64,000 bases of DNA from Lachnospiraceae bacterium (GTDB taxonomy: Bacteria > Bacillota > Clostridia > Lachnospirales > Lachnospiraceae). Under the pieces are notes generated by a model. That model saw only the letters and a list, made by a program, of their open reading frames with translations. It ran no database searches and was not told where the DNA came from. Shown here piece by piece: positions 54,979 through 63,136 of the stretch. Every line of letters begins with the position of its first letter. Position 1 is the stretch's first letter. A program made the position numbers and the translations under genes. The stretch is from the NCBI GenBank assembly GCA_029067085.1, contig JAIEFE010000019.1, positions 62,001 to 126,000 on the forward strand, in the 5' to 3' direction.

Positions 54979-55236
54979 CTAGATTTCTTCCAGAAGCCAG
55001 TCAACTGTTACATTTAGAACTTTTGCAAAAACCTTCAATTCGTAATCCGCGATAAACCGCGTTCCAATCTCGATCCTGCTTATGCTGTCGCGTTCCATTA
55101 TAACGCCCTCAATCTGTATCTTTGCAGCTAAATCAGATTGTGACAATCTCTTTTTCTGTCGCGCTTCTCTTATTCTGTTTCCGCATAGGTTTTTCTTACC
55201 CTTGTATGAATATATTTTCATGTTTTCGTCTTTCAT
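54979..55236 (-). CDS. XRE-family helix-turn-helix repressor
   Basis: 85 residues. HTH: IREARQKKRLSQSDLAAKIQ, MERDSISRIEIGTRFIADYE (recognition helix about 48-60), ending KVFAKVLNVTVDWLLEEI; phage-repressor-like. Divergent from the membrane-protein gene it probably controls. ATG 55236 or ATG 55221; neither has a good ribosome site and a GTGTTAA motif abuts 55236. It lies on the strand opposite to all neighbouring core genes, which marks the left edge of the inserted island. Confidence 0.85.
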   Translation of the reverse strand: MKDENMKIYSYKGKKNLCGNRIREARQKKRLSQSDLAAKIQIEGVIMERDSISRIEIGTRFIADYELKVFAKVLNVTVDWLLEEI

Positions 55237-55295
55237 GTGTTAATAATCAGAATTATTCTTGACTTTAACACGAAAATGGCTTTATATTGTGTTAA
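55237..55295 (+). promoter_or_regulatory. Promoter and three TTAACAC operators of the island
   Basis: TTGACT (55259-55264), 17- or 18-base spacer, TTATAT/TATATT (55282-55288), reading toward the membrane protein gene. The 7-base motif GTGTTAA/TTAACAC occurs three times: 55237-55243, 55265-55271 (inverted, directly after the -35) and 55289-55295 (directly after the -10). These are likely sites for the divergent XRE repressor, controlling both directions. Confidence 0.7.
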
Positions 55296-55352
55296 AGATC
55301 AGCAATTTGATCGAAACAAAAATTTTTGTATCTAAGAAGGGAGAATCGAACT

Positions 55353-55670
55353 ATGTTAGAAATTTTATTGAATATGATAATTTTTGGTATTTCGGCTTTT
55401 CTTTTTGGATTTGCTTTTTTAAACTTGATTGGATATCAGCAGTACAACAGTAAGCAGAATGCAACAAATCAAATAGTAACAGGAATTAATGTAGATTTAA
55501 ATGTTGTTATGGGAATTTGTATTCTTACGGTATTTGCACAAATTTTTAGTTTATTTAGTAAGGTAGGTGCATTGGCATTTGGATTTGTTATTTTGATTGA
55601 TATTTTGGTACTGTTGTTTTTTAAAAAAATATTAGGTTGTTATGGAAAAATTTTAGTTTTTCGGAATTAA
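55353..55670 (+). CDS. N-terminal part of a frameshifted LIC_10190-like membrane protein
   Basis: 105 codons with three hydrophobic segments (about 4-26, 46-66, 70-92). Starts ATG 55353 after AAGGGAGA. Its frame leaves that of the large downstream ORF at an A7 run (55623-55629) and stops at 55670, 33 bases into the downstream frame. Adding one A (or a -1 shift on AAA AAA) joins it to the downstream ORF without a gap: VLLFFKK then NIRLLWKNFSFSELISII. It has no family identity alone. I therefore treat the two as one gene broken or gated at a homopolymer. Confidence 0.7.
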   Translation: MLEILLNMIIFGISAFLFGFAFLNLIGYQQYNSKQNATNQIVTGINVDLNVVMGICILTVFAQIFSLFSKVGALAFGFVILIDILVLLFFKKILGCYGKILVFRN

Positions 55671-57565
55671 TAAGTATAATTGTAGTTCTTATGTTTGTGT
55701 GTATAGTAACAGTTATATTGGCAAATCAGCCGCCAAGTCATTATGATACAGGTTTGTATCATGCTCAAAGCATTCGATGGATTGAGGAATATGGTATTGT
55801 TCCGGGGTTAGGAAATTTGCACAATCGTTTTGCATATAATAGTTCTTTTTTTGCTTTGCAGGCGTTATTTAGCTGGAGTTTTTTGTTTAGACGTTCTCTT
55901 CATGCTGTAAATGCATTTATATTTTTTTTCTTTCTTTCATATGCTATTTGCTCAGCAAAAGTGTATAAACAAAAAAGGTTTTTTGTTTCAGATTTTTTAA
56001 GAATAGCTATGATTAGTTATATGAATTATAGTTTTACAATTAGCTCTCCCGAATCAGATCATTTAGCTCTTGGCTTGGCATTGTATGTTTTGATTAAATG
56101 GATCGATTTATGGGAAGAAAACGTGCAGGAGGGTGAAGAATATGCGATTTTATCTTTAATTGCGTTATTTGCAATTTCGGTTAAATTGTCTGTAGGAATG
56201 TTAATAGTATTGCCAATCTATCCTGCAATTAAGTTCATTTTTATACGTGATTGGAAAACAATTATCAAATATGTATGTTTAGGTCTTGTTATTATTGTTC
56301 CATTTCTGATTCGGAATGTTGTAATATCAGGATATTTGCTATACCCTTATTCAGGAATAGATTTGTTCAACTTTGACTGGAAGATGTTAGCATATGCACT
56401 TGATTTCGATAGATATGAAATAAGAGCGTGGGGACAATATTTAAATGATGTTAATCGTTTTAATGCCAATTTTAGTGAATGGTTTCCTGTATGGAAACAT
56501 GAATTAACAATACCATTGAGAATAATATTTTATTTGAATATACCCTGTATAATAGCTACGGTAATTATTGGGGTGATACGTATGATTAAATACAAAGACA
56601 TTAATTTTATTATTATGATATTTGCAGCAGTGGCGAGTTTGTTGTTATGGTTTACAGGGGCCCCGCTTATCAGATATGGAATGTGTTATATAATAATTCT
56701 GCCATTGTTTTTATTGGGGTATGTAATGAGCCATTTTAAAAAGAATTTCAATAAATATGCAATTTTGGTATTTGTAGGTGTAGCTTCATATCAGTTACAT
56801 CCAATAGTATCTTCTGCTGCTAATATACAACCACATATAAAATATAATGCTTATTATAATACTTTTGAATGTGAGACGATGTCTTTTGATGACATTGAGA
56901 TATATTACCCTGTTGAAGGAGACCGGGCGGGGTATAATAGTTTTCCTTCGACTCCATATATTCGGAGGTTAGAATTAATAGAAATGCGTGGGCCTTCATT
57001 AAAAGATGGTTTTAAGATAAAAGAGGAGTTTAAGGATCAATTTATTACAACATATGGTAAAATAGCAAAGATTAATATGTTTGAAACAAAATATTCGGAC
57101 AGGGATAATAAGGTTAGAACAGAAGGTAATATAACGGATTATTTATCATATATCAATGATTCGTGTTATTCTGTATTTATTTCTGTAAAAGATGACGCAG
57201 CAAATGCATTAACGGAAGAAATTGTAGAAGAAATGCAAAAATTAGGTTTGAATATAGATTTGTCAGGGAAATATCGGAATAGTTATTATGCGATTATATC
57301 TGATAAGGAAATAATAGAAGATATAGGTGATGTAAAATTAGAGAAAAATGGTGTTATAGAAGATATAGGATTGACATACTCGATCGTGAGTGCAGGATAT
57401 GATTGTGGTGATGTGAGTTCTATAATAATTAATGGGAATGAATATTCACAAAATTCCCGTGGATTAAATATTGTGGTGTATAATAATGAAACAAATCAGA
57501 TAATAGATTCTGTGTGTTTTGATACATACGATACTTTAGGCGGTAGCAGATATAGTAATTTATGA
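55637..57565 (+). CDS. LIC_10190-like membrane glycosyltransferase-like protein with ILEI half-domains
   Basis: 642 codons if started at ATG 55637, which has no ribosome site; more likely the continuation of 55353-55670. Residues 1-410 are a membrane domain with ten or more segments; the first outer loop HYDTGLYHAQSIRWIEEYG, with an Asp after the first segment, resembles GT-C glycosyltransferases. Residues about 490-560 (DYLSYINDSCYSVFISVKDD, LTEEIVEEMQKLGLNIDLSG, YRNSYYAI) match the second half of the ILEI/FAM3 (GG) domain, while 575-635 (VSAGYDCGDVSSIIINGNEY, SRGLNIVVYNNETNQIIDS, FDTYD) match its first half, so the halves are in reversed order. Strongly AT-rich compared with neighbours. Function unknown; surface glycan work is inference. 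Confidence 0.65.
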   Translation: MLWKNFSFSELISIIVVLMFVCIVTVILANQPPSHYDTGLYHAQSIRWIEEYGIVPGLGNLHNRFAYNSSFFALQALFSWSFLFRRSLHAVNAFIFFFFLSYAICSAKVYKQKRFFVSDFLRIAMISYMNYSFTISSPESDHLALGLALYVLIKWIDLWEENVQEGEEYAILSLIALFAISVKLSVGMLIVLPIYPAIKFIFIRDWKTIIKYVCLGLVIIVPFLIRNVVISGYLLYPYSGIDLFNFDWKMLAYALDFDRYEIRAWGQYLNDVNRFNANFSEWFPVWKHELTIPLRIIFYLNIPCIIATVIIGVIRMIKYKDINFIIMIFAAVASLLLWFTGAPLIRYGMCYIIILPLFLLGYVMSHFKKNFNKYAILVFVGVASYQLHPIVSSAANIQPHIKYNAYYNTFECETMSFDDIEIYYPVEGDRAGYNSFPSTPYIRRLELIEMRGPSLKDGFKIKEEFKDQFITTYGKIAKINMFETKYSDRDNKVRTEGNITDYLSYINDSCYSVFISVKDDAANALTEEIVEEMQKLGLNIDLSGKYRNSYYAIISDKEIIEDIGDVKLEKNGVIEDIGLTYSIVSAGYDCGDVSSIIINGNEYSQNSRGLNIVVYNNETNQIIDSVCFDTYDTLGGSRYSNL

Positions 57566-57827
57566 TCAATAAAATTATATGTAATAAACTTATTTATATT
57601 TGAAATTTTTAACCTGGCACAATCCTAGACAAGAGAAAAACGGTATTTGGTAAGTGACTTTAACTCACGGACATGGTAAGATGTTTGTGAGTATGGCTTT
57701 AAACATTCTGTCTGAAGCATAGTCACGTTTCCAGCCCTACTTTTGTATTAGAAAAATATTGCATACAGTCCTTGGAGAGGGACTATAAACACTACTACTA
57801 TATAATACAAGGATAACAGGTGTAATT
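57566..57827. other. Intergenic region at the right edge of the island
   Basis: 262 bases, no open frame worth reporting. Contains an AT-rich start, then a moderately structured stretch (57640-57730) that includes CTCACGGACATGG and GTGAGTATGG segments, an AGTCC/GGACT stem near 57767-57785, and TATATAAT near 57799-57806 that may be the -10 of rsmG. A small RNA cannot be excluded. Confidence 0.35.
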
Positions 57828-58544
57828 TTGAAATCGGAACAGCTGTCACAATTTGAAAAAGATTTAGAGGAGCTTTCTATCACATTATCCTCTGAGCAGA
57901 TAGATCAGTTTCTCAGATATTATGAAATGCTTGTCGAAAAAAATAAGGTTATGAACCTGACTGCGATCACGGAATTTGATGAGGTGCTGAAAAAGCATTT
58001 TATTGACAGTCTTTCTCTGGTAAAAGTTTGTGACCTGAAAAAAGTGGTTTCTGTGATCGATGTGGGAACCGGCGCCGGTTTTCCCGGCATTCCTCTAAAG
58101 ATTGCTTTTCCGGATTTGCGTGTGACGCTTTTGGATTCACTGCAAAAGAGGGTAGGTTTTTTACAGGAGATTTTGGATGTGCTTTCTCTTGATAAGGCGG
58201 AAGCGATTCATGGCCGGGCGGAGGATTTTGCGAAACCTGGTCTGATGAGGGAAAGCTTTGATCTCTGTGTTTCTCGTGCAGTAGCAAATCTTTCCACGTT
58301 GTCTGAGTATTGCCTTCCTTATGTGAAGATCGGAGGATACTTTATTTCCTATAAGGCGGATGATGCGGAAGTGGAACAAGCTGAGCATGCTGTTACGGTC
58401 TTGGGAGGAAATTTAAAGGAACAAAAATCTTTTACTCTTCCTTTTTCCGATATTAACAGAAATCTTATTGTAATAGAAAAATGCCGTCCGACCCCGAAGC
58501 AGTATCCCAGGAAGGCCGGAACGGCAAGTAAGAAACCACTTTAA
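57828..58544 (+). CDS. rsmG: 16S rRNA (guanine527-N7)-methyltransferase RsmG (GidB)
   Basis: 238 residues. SAM-dependent methyltransferase acting on G527 of 16S rRNA; loss gives low-level streptomycin resistance. Motifs: MNLTAITEFDEVLKKHFIDS, SAM site VIDVGTGAGFPGIPLKIAFP, LLDSLQKRVGFLQE, CVSRAVANLSTL, GGYFISYKAD. TTG start at 57828 after CAGGTG. Normally follows mnmG directly; here it follows the inserted island and seems to have its own promoter. Confidence 0.97.
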   Translation: MKSEQLSQFEKDLEELSITLSSEQIDQFLRYYEMLVEKNKVMNLTAITEFDEVLKKHFIDSLSLVKVCDLKKVVSVIDVGTGAGFPGIPLKIAFPDLRVTLLDSLQKRVGFLQEILDVLSLDKAEAIHGRAEDFAKPGLMRESFDLCVSRAVANLSTLSEYCLPYVKIGGYFISYKADDAEVEQAEHAVTVLGGNLKEQKSFTLPFSDINRNLIVIEKCRPTPKQYPRKAGTASKKPL

Positions 58545-58573
58545 CAGACGTAAGAATCTGCAGTCTGCATTGT

Positions 58574-59518
58574 TTATAGAAACATCCGAAGCTGATCTAA
58601 AATTTCATCGGGTGCTTCCAGCTGAGGCAGATGTTTTGTATTGGGAATGTAGCAGTCTTCGATGGCGGGATTATAATATTTATAATTATCGATGGTGGTT
58701 CGAATATCCTTTTCCTTTTCCCCGCCAATCATAAGAATGCTGTTGTTGATCTCCTTCAGCTCATGGAGAATGCTCATGTTCATGTATTTCCCAACATAGC
58801 TTGCAAAAGTATATTTTGCATGGTAGTCGTCCAGGTGGGCAGCTTCCAGATAATTGTAAATATATTTTTCTTTGATTTCTTCATGGCTGCAAAAATAAGT
58901 TTTCCAGAAGTTTTTTTCGATACTCGGTCTGTTGGAGAAAAGATGGTAAATAAAGGTGCCAAGTATGGGTGTTTCAATCAAAAGCTTAAAAAGATTCGTC
59001 TGTCTGGAAGGAATCTGATTTTGTAAAAAAAGATTCTGCGGGTTAATGCAGACAATTTTGTTGAAAATGTCCGGATTGTTATGACAGGCCATTACAACGA
59101 AAGGTACGGATTCTCCCGTTACCACAATAGAAGTTTTTTTACCGATCACGGCTTTTACAAAATCAGTAACCAACTGCTCGTAAAGATTGTTAGTGTAAGT
59201 CATCGGCGGCTTATCTGACATACCATAGCCCAACAAATCCAGAGAATAGACAGCGTGTTTCTCTGTCAGATTATTGATGAGACGGTGATATTCGTAACTT
59301 GAACTTCCTACCGTCAGATCATGGATAAAAAGAAGGGGACTGCCGCTTCCCTTTCTCTGATAACGAATCCTGCCGAAACGCCATTCATAGTAAAAGTTTT
59401 CTGAGGTGTTCAGAAGATTTTTTACCGTACAGAGAGTCGTATGTATTTTGTTGATTCCGTGAATCGCTGCAACGGAAGTACCTGTCAGCATAATGGCGGT
59501 AGTTAGTTTTTTATTCAT
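58574..59518 (-). CDS. Alpha/beta hydrolase
   Basis: 314 residues with an N-terminal hydrophobic segment (TTAIMLTGTSVAAIHGINKI) that may anchor it in the membrane. Alpha/beta fold: oxyanion strand SPLLFIHDLTVGSSSYEYH, LDLLGYGMSDKP, nucleophile elbow VVTGESVPFVV (G-E-S-V-P, with the second Gly replaced by Pro), and late His in NTKHLPQLEAP. The lid region around 185-240 is long. ATG 59518 follows ATGGAG. Convergent with rsmG, divergent from the histidine kinase. Substrate unknown; esterase or lipase-like. Confidence 0.87.
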   Translation of the reverse strand: MNKKLTTAIMLTGTSVAAIHGINKIHTTLCTVKNLLNTSENFYYEWRFGRIRYQRKGSGSPLLFIHDLTVGSSSYEYHRLINNLTEKHAVYSLDLLGYGMSDKPPMTYTNNLYEQLVTDFVKAVIGKKTSIVVTGESVPFVVMACHNNPDIFNKIVCINPQNLFLQNQIPSRQTNLFKLLIETPILGTFIYHLFSNRPSIEKNFWKTYFCSHEEIKEKYIYNYLEAAHLDDYHAKYTFASYVGKYMNMSILHELKEINNSILMIGGEKEKDIRTTIDNYKYYNPAIEDCYIPNTKHLPQLEAPDEILDQLRMFL

Positions 59519-59652
59519 TTTTTTCTCCATTCTATTGTTGGTATTTATATTCTACCATTTTTTGTTTTGCTTTACCAGAATATTCTTTCATTCTATTTCA
59601 TTATGCGTTAAGATAAGAATATAAGGGAAAGGTTTTATGTTTGGAGGTATTC

Positions 59653-60378
59653 ATGACAAAAAAGAAAGATACGGTTTCGACAAATCCATCGTTTCACATG
59701 AAACAATTTTCCGTGATGGATGTACAGGAGAAAGAACGTCAACGGATAGCGAGAGATCTGCATGATACTTCTCTTCAAAACCTGACACATCTGGTTCACA
59801 TGGTTGAGTTGAGTTCTCTTTATATTGATCAGGATCCGGTAAAGGCAAAGTTGGAACTTGCCACGATTGAATCGGGTCTGCGAAAAGTTATTGATGATAT
59901 TAGAAACAGAATTTACGATTTACGACCGATGACTTTTGATGACCTTGGTCTGCGAGAGGCACTTTCAAATCTCTTTTCTCTTTTGAATCAGGATGGAAAG
60001 TTTGATATTCAGATGGATATTGATAGGATCGAAGAGGAATTTACGGAGGAAGAAAAGAATTTTTTTCTAATTATGATTTATCACATTATCAAAGAATGTG
60101 TTTCAAACTCAATAAAGCATTCCGGTGGAAATCGGATTGAAGTAAGTTTGAAAAAGAAAGCTAAGGTTTATTTAATAAAGATTCGAGATAACGGGACAGG
60201 TTTTGATATAAATGAAGCGGCAAAGAAGGACAGGCATTTTGGTTTGCACGTAGTGGAAGAAAGAGTATTTTTATTGGGCGGAGAAATGCGGATCAATACG
60301 CAGAATGGAACGTCTATAGAAATAGAAATTATGAAAAATAAGGGTCTGTTTCTCAAAAGAAAAGAAGGGAAGGTGTAA
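59653..60378 (+). CDS. Sensor histidine kinase, NarL/DegS type (cytoplasmic)
   Basis: 241 residues without a membrane segment. HisKA_3 H-box RIARDLHDTSLQNLTHLVHM with phospho-His37, IRNRIYDLRPMTFDDLGLRE (family L-R-P motif), and a C-terminal HATPase domain with N-box HIIKECVSNSIKHS and G-boxes IRDNGTGFD and HFGLHVVEERV. DegS-like short kinase that senses a cytoplasmic signal. ATG 59653 follows TTGGAGGT. A degenerate parS-like sequence lies inside its first codons. Two bases separate it from the response regulator gene. Confidence 0.93.
   Translation: MTKKKDTVSTNPSFHMKQFSVMDVQEKERQRIARDLHDTSLQNLTHLVHMVELSSLYIDQDPVKAKLELATIESGLRKVIDDIRNRIYDLRPMTFDDLGLREALSNLFSLLNQDGKFDIQMDIDRIEEEFTEEEKNFFLIMIYHIIKECVSNSIKHSGGNRIEVSLKKKAKVYLIKIRDNGTGFDINEAAKKDRHFGLHVVEERVFLLGGEMRINTQNGTSIEIEIMKNKGLFLKRKEGKV
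59690..59705. other. parS-like site inside the kinase gene
   Basis: 16-bp palindrome-like GTTTCACATGAAAC core with two mismatches from TGTTTCACGTGAAACA (first base and one central base). Lies 1.4 kb from the two perfect parS sites, so it may be a weak ParB site or chance. Confidence 0.4.
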
Positions 60379-60379
60379 G

Positions 60380-61030
60380 ATGGAAGAAGCAATTAGAGTT
60401 ATGATTGCCGACGACCACAGTTTGATCAGAGAGGGGCTGAGACAACTGTTGGAATTCGACGGCAGTATTCAGGTAGTCGGGGAGGCTGCCAATGGAGCGG
60501 AATGTCTTGAAAAGTTAGAAAAGTATGATCCGGAAGTTTTGCTTCTGGATATCAATATGCCGGAGAAGAATGGAATTGATGTTTTGAAGAAGATGAAGGA
60601 AGATAAATCTCCGGTGAAGGTCCTGATTTTAACAGTTCATAATGAGCTTGAATATCTTATAAATGCGGTAGATATTGGAGTGGAAGGCTATATTATGAAG
60701 GATTCGGATTCATCAGAGTTGAAGAAAGCAATCAGAGCGGTACGCGATGGAGAAAATTATATACAATCCAGTTTGCTTCCGGCTTTGAATAATCGTCTAT
60801 TAAACCGTGATGTAGACAAGGATAAAGTTGCATCTTTGACAAACCGCGAGTTGGAAGTTTTGGTTCAGGTGGCAAACGGGATGTTTAATAAAGAAATCGC
60901 AATGAATTTGAATATCAGCGAGCGAACGGTAAAGAATCATATATCAAATATCTTTAAAAAAATAGATGTTTCTGACAGGACGCAGGCGGCGGTGTTTGCG
61001 ATTAAGAATAATATCATAAAATTGTACTGA
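60380..61030 (+). CDS. LuxR-type response regulator (NarL/DegU family)
   Basis: 216 residues: receiver (MIADDHSLIREGLRQLL; phospho-Asp57 in VLLLDINMPEKNG; Thr85; Lys107 in YIMKDS) and LuxR HTH (LTNRELEVLVQVANGMFNKE, NISERTVKNHISNIFKKI). Pairs with the kinase two bases upstream. ATG 60380 follows GAAGGTGTAAG. Targets unknown. parS sites follow directly downstream. Confidence 0.95.
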   Translation: MEEAIRVMIADDHSLIREGLRQLLEFDGSIQVVGEAANGAECLEKLEKYDPEVLLLDINMPEKNGIDVLKKMKEDKSPVKVLILTVHNELEYLINAVDIGVEGYIMKDSDSSELKKAIRAVRDGENYIQSSLLPALNNRLLNRDVDKDKVASLTNRELEVLVQVANGMFNKEIAMNLNISERTVKNHISNIFKKIDVSDRTQAAVFAIKNNIIKLY

Positions 61031-61069
61031 CACTCTTTTAAATTTACTTTTTATAATCAGAAAATATAA

Positions 61070-61085
61070 TGTTTCACGTGAAACA
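61070..61085. other. parS site 1
   Basis: Perfect 16-bp palindrome TGTTTCACGTGAAACA, identical to the consensus ParB site of Firmicutes. Located 40 bases after the response regulator stop, about 2 kb from soj-parB and 13 kb from oriC. Confidence 0.95.
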
Positions 61086-61118
61086 TCTGGAAATAAGTGG
61101 AGTATTGACACTAGATAA

Positions 61119-61134
61119 TGTTTCACGTGAAACA
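61119..61134. other. parS site 2
   Basis: Second perfect TGTTTCACGTGAAACA, 49 bp from the first. Two further half-sites CGTGAAAC follow at 61163-61170 and 61196-61203 (33 bp apart), so the 61030-61240 region is a compact ParB-loading cluster. Confidence 0.95.
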
Positions 61135-61242
61135 ATTCGGCCCAAGATATTGTGATAAAATCCGTGAAACATCAAGAGAGTGAGCAAAATACATCCGTGA
61201 AACATTAAAATTCATATATAAAAGAGGAAAGGAAGAAAAGGC

Positions 61243-62223
61243 ATGAAGATAGGAATACTTGGTGCAGGTAGTATAGCCGGTACACTAGCAGAGACAATGA
61301 ATAAGATGCCGGAAGTAGAATGCTATGGAGTAGCGTCAAGAAATCTGGAAAAGGCAAAGGTCTTTGCAAAGGAGCATGGCTTTGCTCATGCTTTCGGCTC
61401 ATACGATGGAATGCTTGCGGATGAAGAAATAGAACTTGTATATATTGCCACGCCGCACTCTCATCATTATCAGCACATGAAAATGTGTCTGGATGCGGGA
61501 AAACATGTACTCTGTGAAAAGAGTTTTACGGTAAACGCAGCACAAGCGGAAGAAATATTTCGGATTGCCGAAAAGAAAAAACTTCTGGTGACGGAAGCAA
61601 TCTGGACCAGGTATATGCCTTCGCGGAAAATAATAAATGATCTGCTTGCAGAGAAGGTAATCGGAGAGGTGAAAAAGCTGACAGCGAATTTAAACTATCC
61701 TCTCTGTGATAAGGAGCGGATTGTAAAGCCGGAACTTGCAGGCGGTGCTCTTCTGGATGTTGGAATCTATCCCTTGAATTTTGCTTATATGCACTTTGGT
61801 GATGGAGTGGATAAGATTTTGTCGGCAGCGCAGCTTACAGATGCCGGAGTAGATGGTGAGAATGGCGTATTTCTTCTATATCAGGATGGCAGAATGGCGG
61901 TCTTAAATTCTGGGATACATGGAAAATCTGACAGTCAGGGTGTCTTTTATGGATCAGCCGGCTGTATGATCGTGGAAAATATTAATAATCCCGAAGCAAT
62001 CAAAATATACGATAAAGATCGAAATCTGCTTCGTGAGATAAAAGTTCCTGAACAGATCAGCGGTTATGAGTATGAGATCGCAGAGACGATTGCCTGTATT
62101 CAGGAAGGAAAGCTGGAATGTCCTTCTATGCCACATATCGAAACGATAAAGATGATGCGTGTGATGGATGCGCTACGAGAAGAGTGGGGTGTGCGTTATC
62201 CGGAAAGTATAGAAAGCGTATAA
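61243..62223 (+). CDS. Gfo/Idh/MocA family oxidoreductase
   Basis: 326 residues: NAD(P)-binding Rossmann motif KIGILGAGSIAGTLAETM, DELVYIATPHSHHY-type segment, catalytic Glu-Lys motif VLCEKSFTVNAAQAEE near 93, and C-terminal domain with LLDVGIYPLNFAYMHFG (D-x-G-x-Y). Likely sugar or inositol dehydrogenase; substrate unknown. ATG 61243 follows GAGGAAAGGAAG. Unrelated to segregation by family but placed between parS and soj. Confidence 0.93.
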   Translation: MKIGILGAGSIAGTLAETMNKMPEVECYGVASRNLEKAKVFAKEHGFAHAFGSYDGMLADEEIELVYIATPHSHHYQHMKMCLDAGKHVLCEKSFTVNAAQAEEIFRIAEKKKLLVTEAIWTRYMPSRKIINDLLAEKVIGEVKKLTANLNYPLCDKERIVKPELAGGALLDVGIYPLNFAYMHFGDGVDKILSAAQLTDAGVDGENGVFLLYQDGRMAVLNSGIHGKSDSQGVFYGSAGCMIVENINNPEAIKIYDKDRNLLREIKVPEQISGYEYEIAETIACIQEGKLECPSMPHIETIKMMRVMDALREEWGVRYPESIESV

Positions 62224-62304
62224 AAAAAAAGATAGCTTATCACGTGGAATAGTGTTATAATAATTTGCGAGTTTAATATAATCTGCTATCATATGGAGGA
62301 CATA

Positions 62305-63066
62305 ATGGGAAGAACTATCGCAATTGCCAATCAAAAAGGAGGCGTTGGAAAAACTACAACGGCTATTAACCTTTCAGCATCATTGGCGGTTAAAGGGAAA
62401 AAAGTACTGGTGATTGATGCAGATCCGCAGGGAAATACGACCAGCGGCTTTGGCGTTGAAAAGAATGAATTGGAAAATACAATTTACGAATTGTTTCTCA
62501 GTGAGTGCTCTATAAACGAATGTATCTTAGCGGATGTGATACCCGGGGTCTCCATTATACCGTCGAATGTGAATTTGGCAGCGACGGAGATTGAATTGAT
62601 CGGCGTAGATAAAAAAGAATTTATACTAAAAAAAGAGATTGACTGGGTGAAGGACAAGTACGACTTCATTATGATTGATTGTCCTCCTTCCTTAAATCTT
62701 CTTACGATCAATTCCATGACGACAGCAGACACGGTACTTGTTCCGATTCAGTGCGAATATTATGCGCTGGAGGGTCTTAGTCAGTTAATACATACCATCA
62801 ATCTTGTGAAGGAAAGATTGAATCCGGAGTTGGATATGGAGGGTGTAGTCTTTACCATGTACGATTCTCGAACAAATCTTTCCATGCAGGTGGTAGAGAA
62901 CGTTAAAAATCACTTGAAACAAAAAGTTTATAATACGCTGATACCCAGAAATATCAGACTGGCGGAAGCGCCAAGTTACGGTATGCCCATTCATATGTAT
63001 GACCCGAAATCTGCGGGAGCGGAAGCCTATATGCAGCTCGCAGATGAAGTGATCTGCGCGAGGTAG
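62305..63066 (+). CDS. soj: ParA family chromosome partitioning ATPase Soj
   Basis: 253 residues. Deviant Walker A IANQKGGVGKTTTAINLSAS (K-G-G-V-G-K-T-T), VLVIDADPQGNTTSGFG, FIMIDCPPSLNLLTINSMT, and C-terminal TLIPRNIRLAEAPSYGMPI. Controls DnaA activity and ParB-dependent segregation. ATG 62305 follows ATGGAGGA; TATAAT at 62277-62282 is a likely -10. A degenerate parS-like CACGTG lies at about 62241. Confidence 0.97.
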   Translation: MGRTIAIANQKGGVGKTTTAINLSASLAVKGKKVLVIDADPQGNTTSGFGVEKNELENTIYELFLSECSINECILADVIPGVSIIPSNVNLAATEIELIGVDKKEFILKKEIDWVKDKYDFIMIDCPPSLNLLTINSMTTADTVLVPIQCEYYALEGLSQLIHTINLVKERLNPELDMEGVVFTMYDSRTNLSMQVVENVKNHLKQKVYNTLIPRNIRLAEAPSYGMPIHMYDPKSAGAEAYMQLADEVICAR

Positions 63067-63136
63067 TGAAGTGCCAGACGATAGAAGGTTTTTCGAACGT
63101 GCACTGCGGATTAGAACATGGAGGATAGATTAAGAT

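Noticed and set aside
61031..61242. Possible CRISPR-like array because of repeated GTTTCACGTGAAAC
   Set aside because: These are parS palindromes and half-sites; there are no uniform repeats and spacers, and no cas genes.
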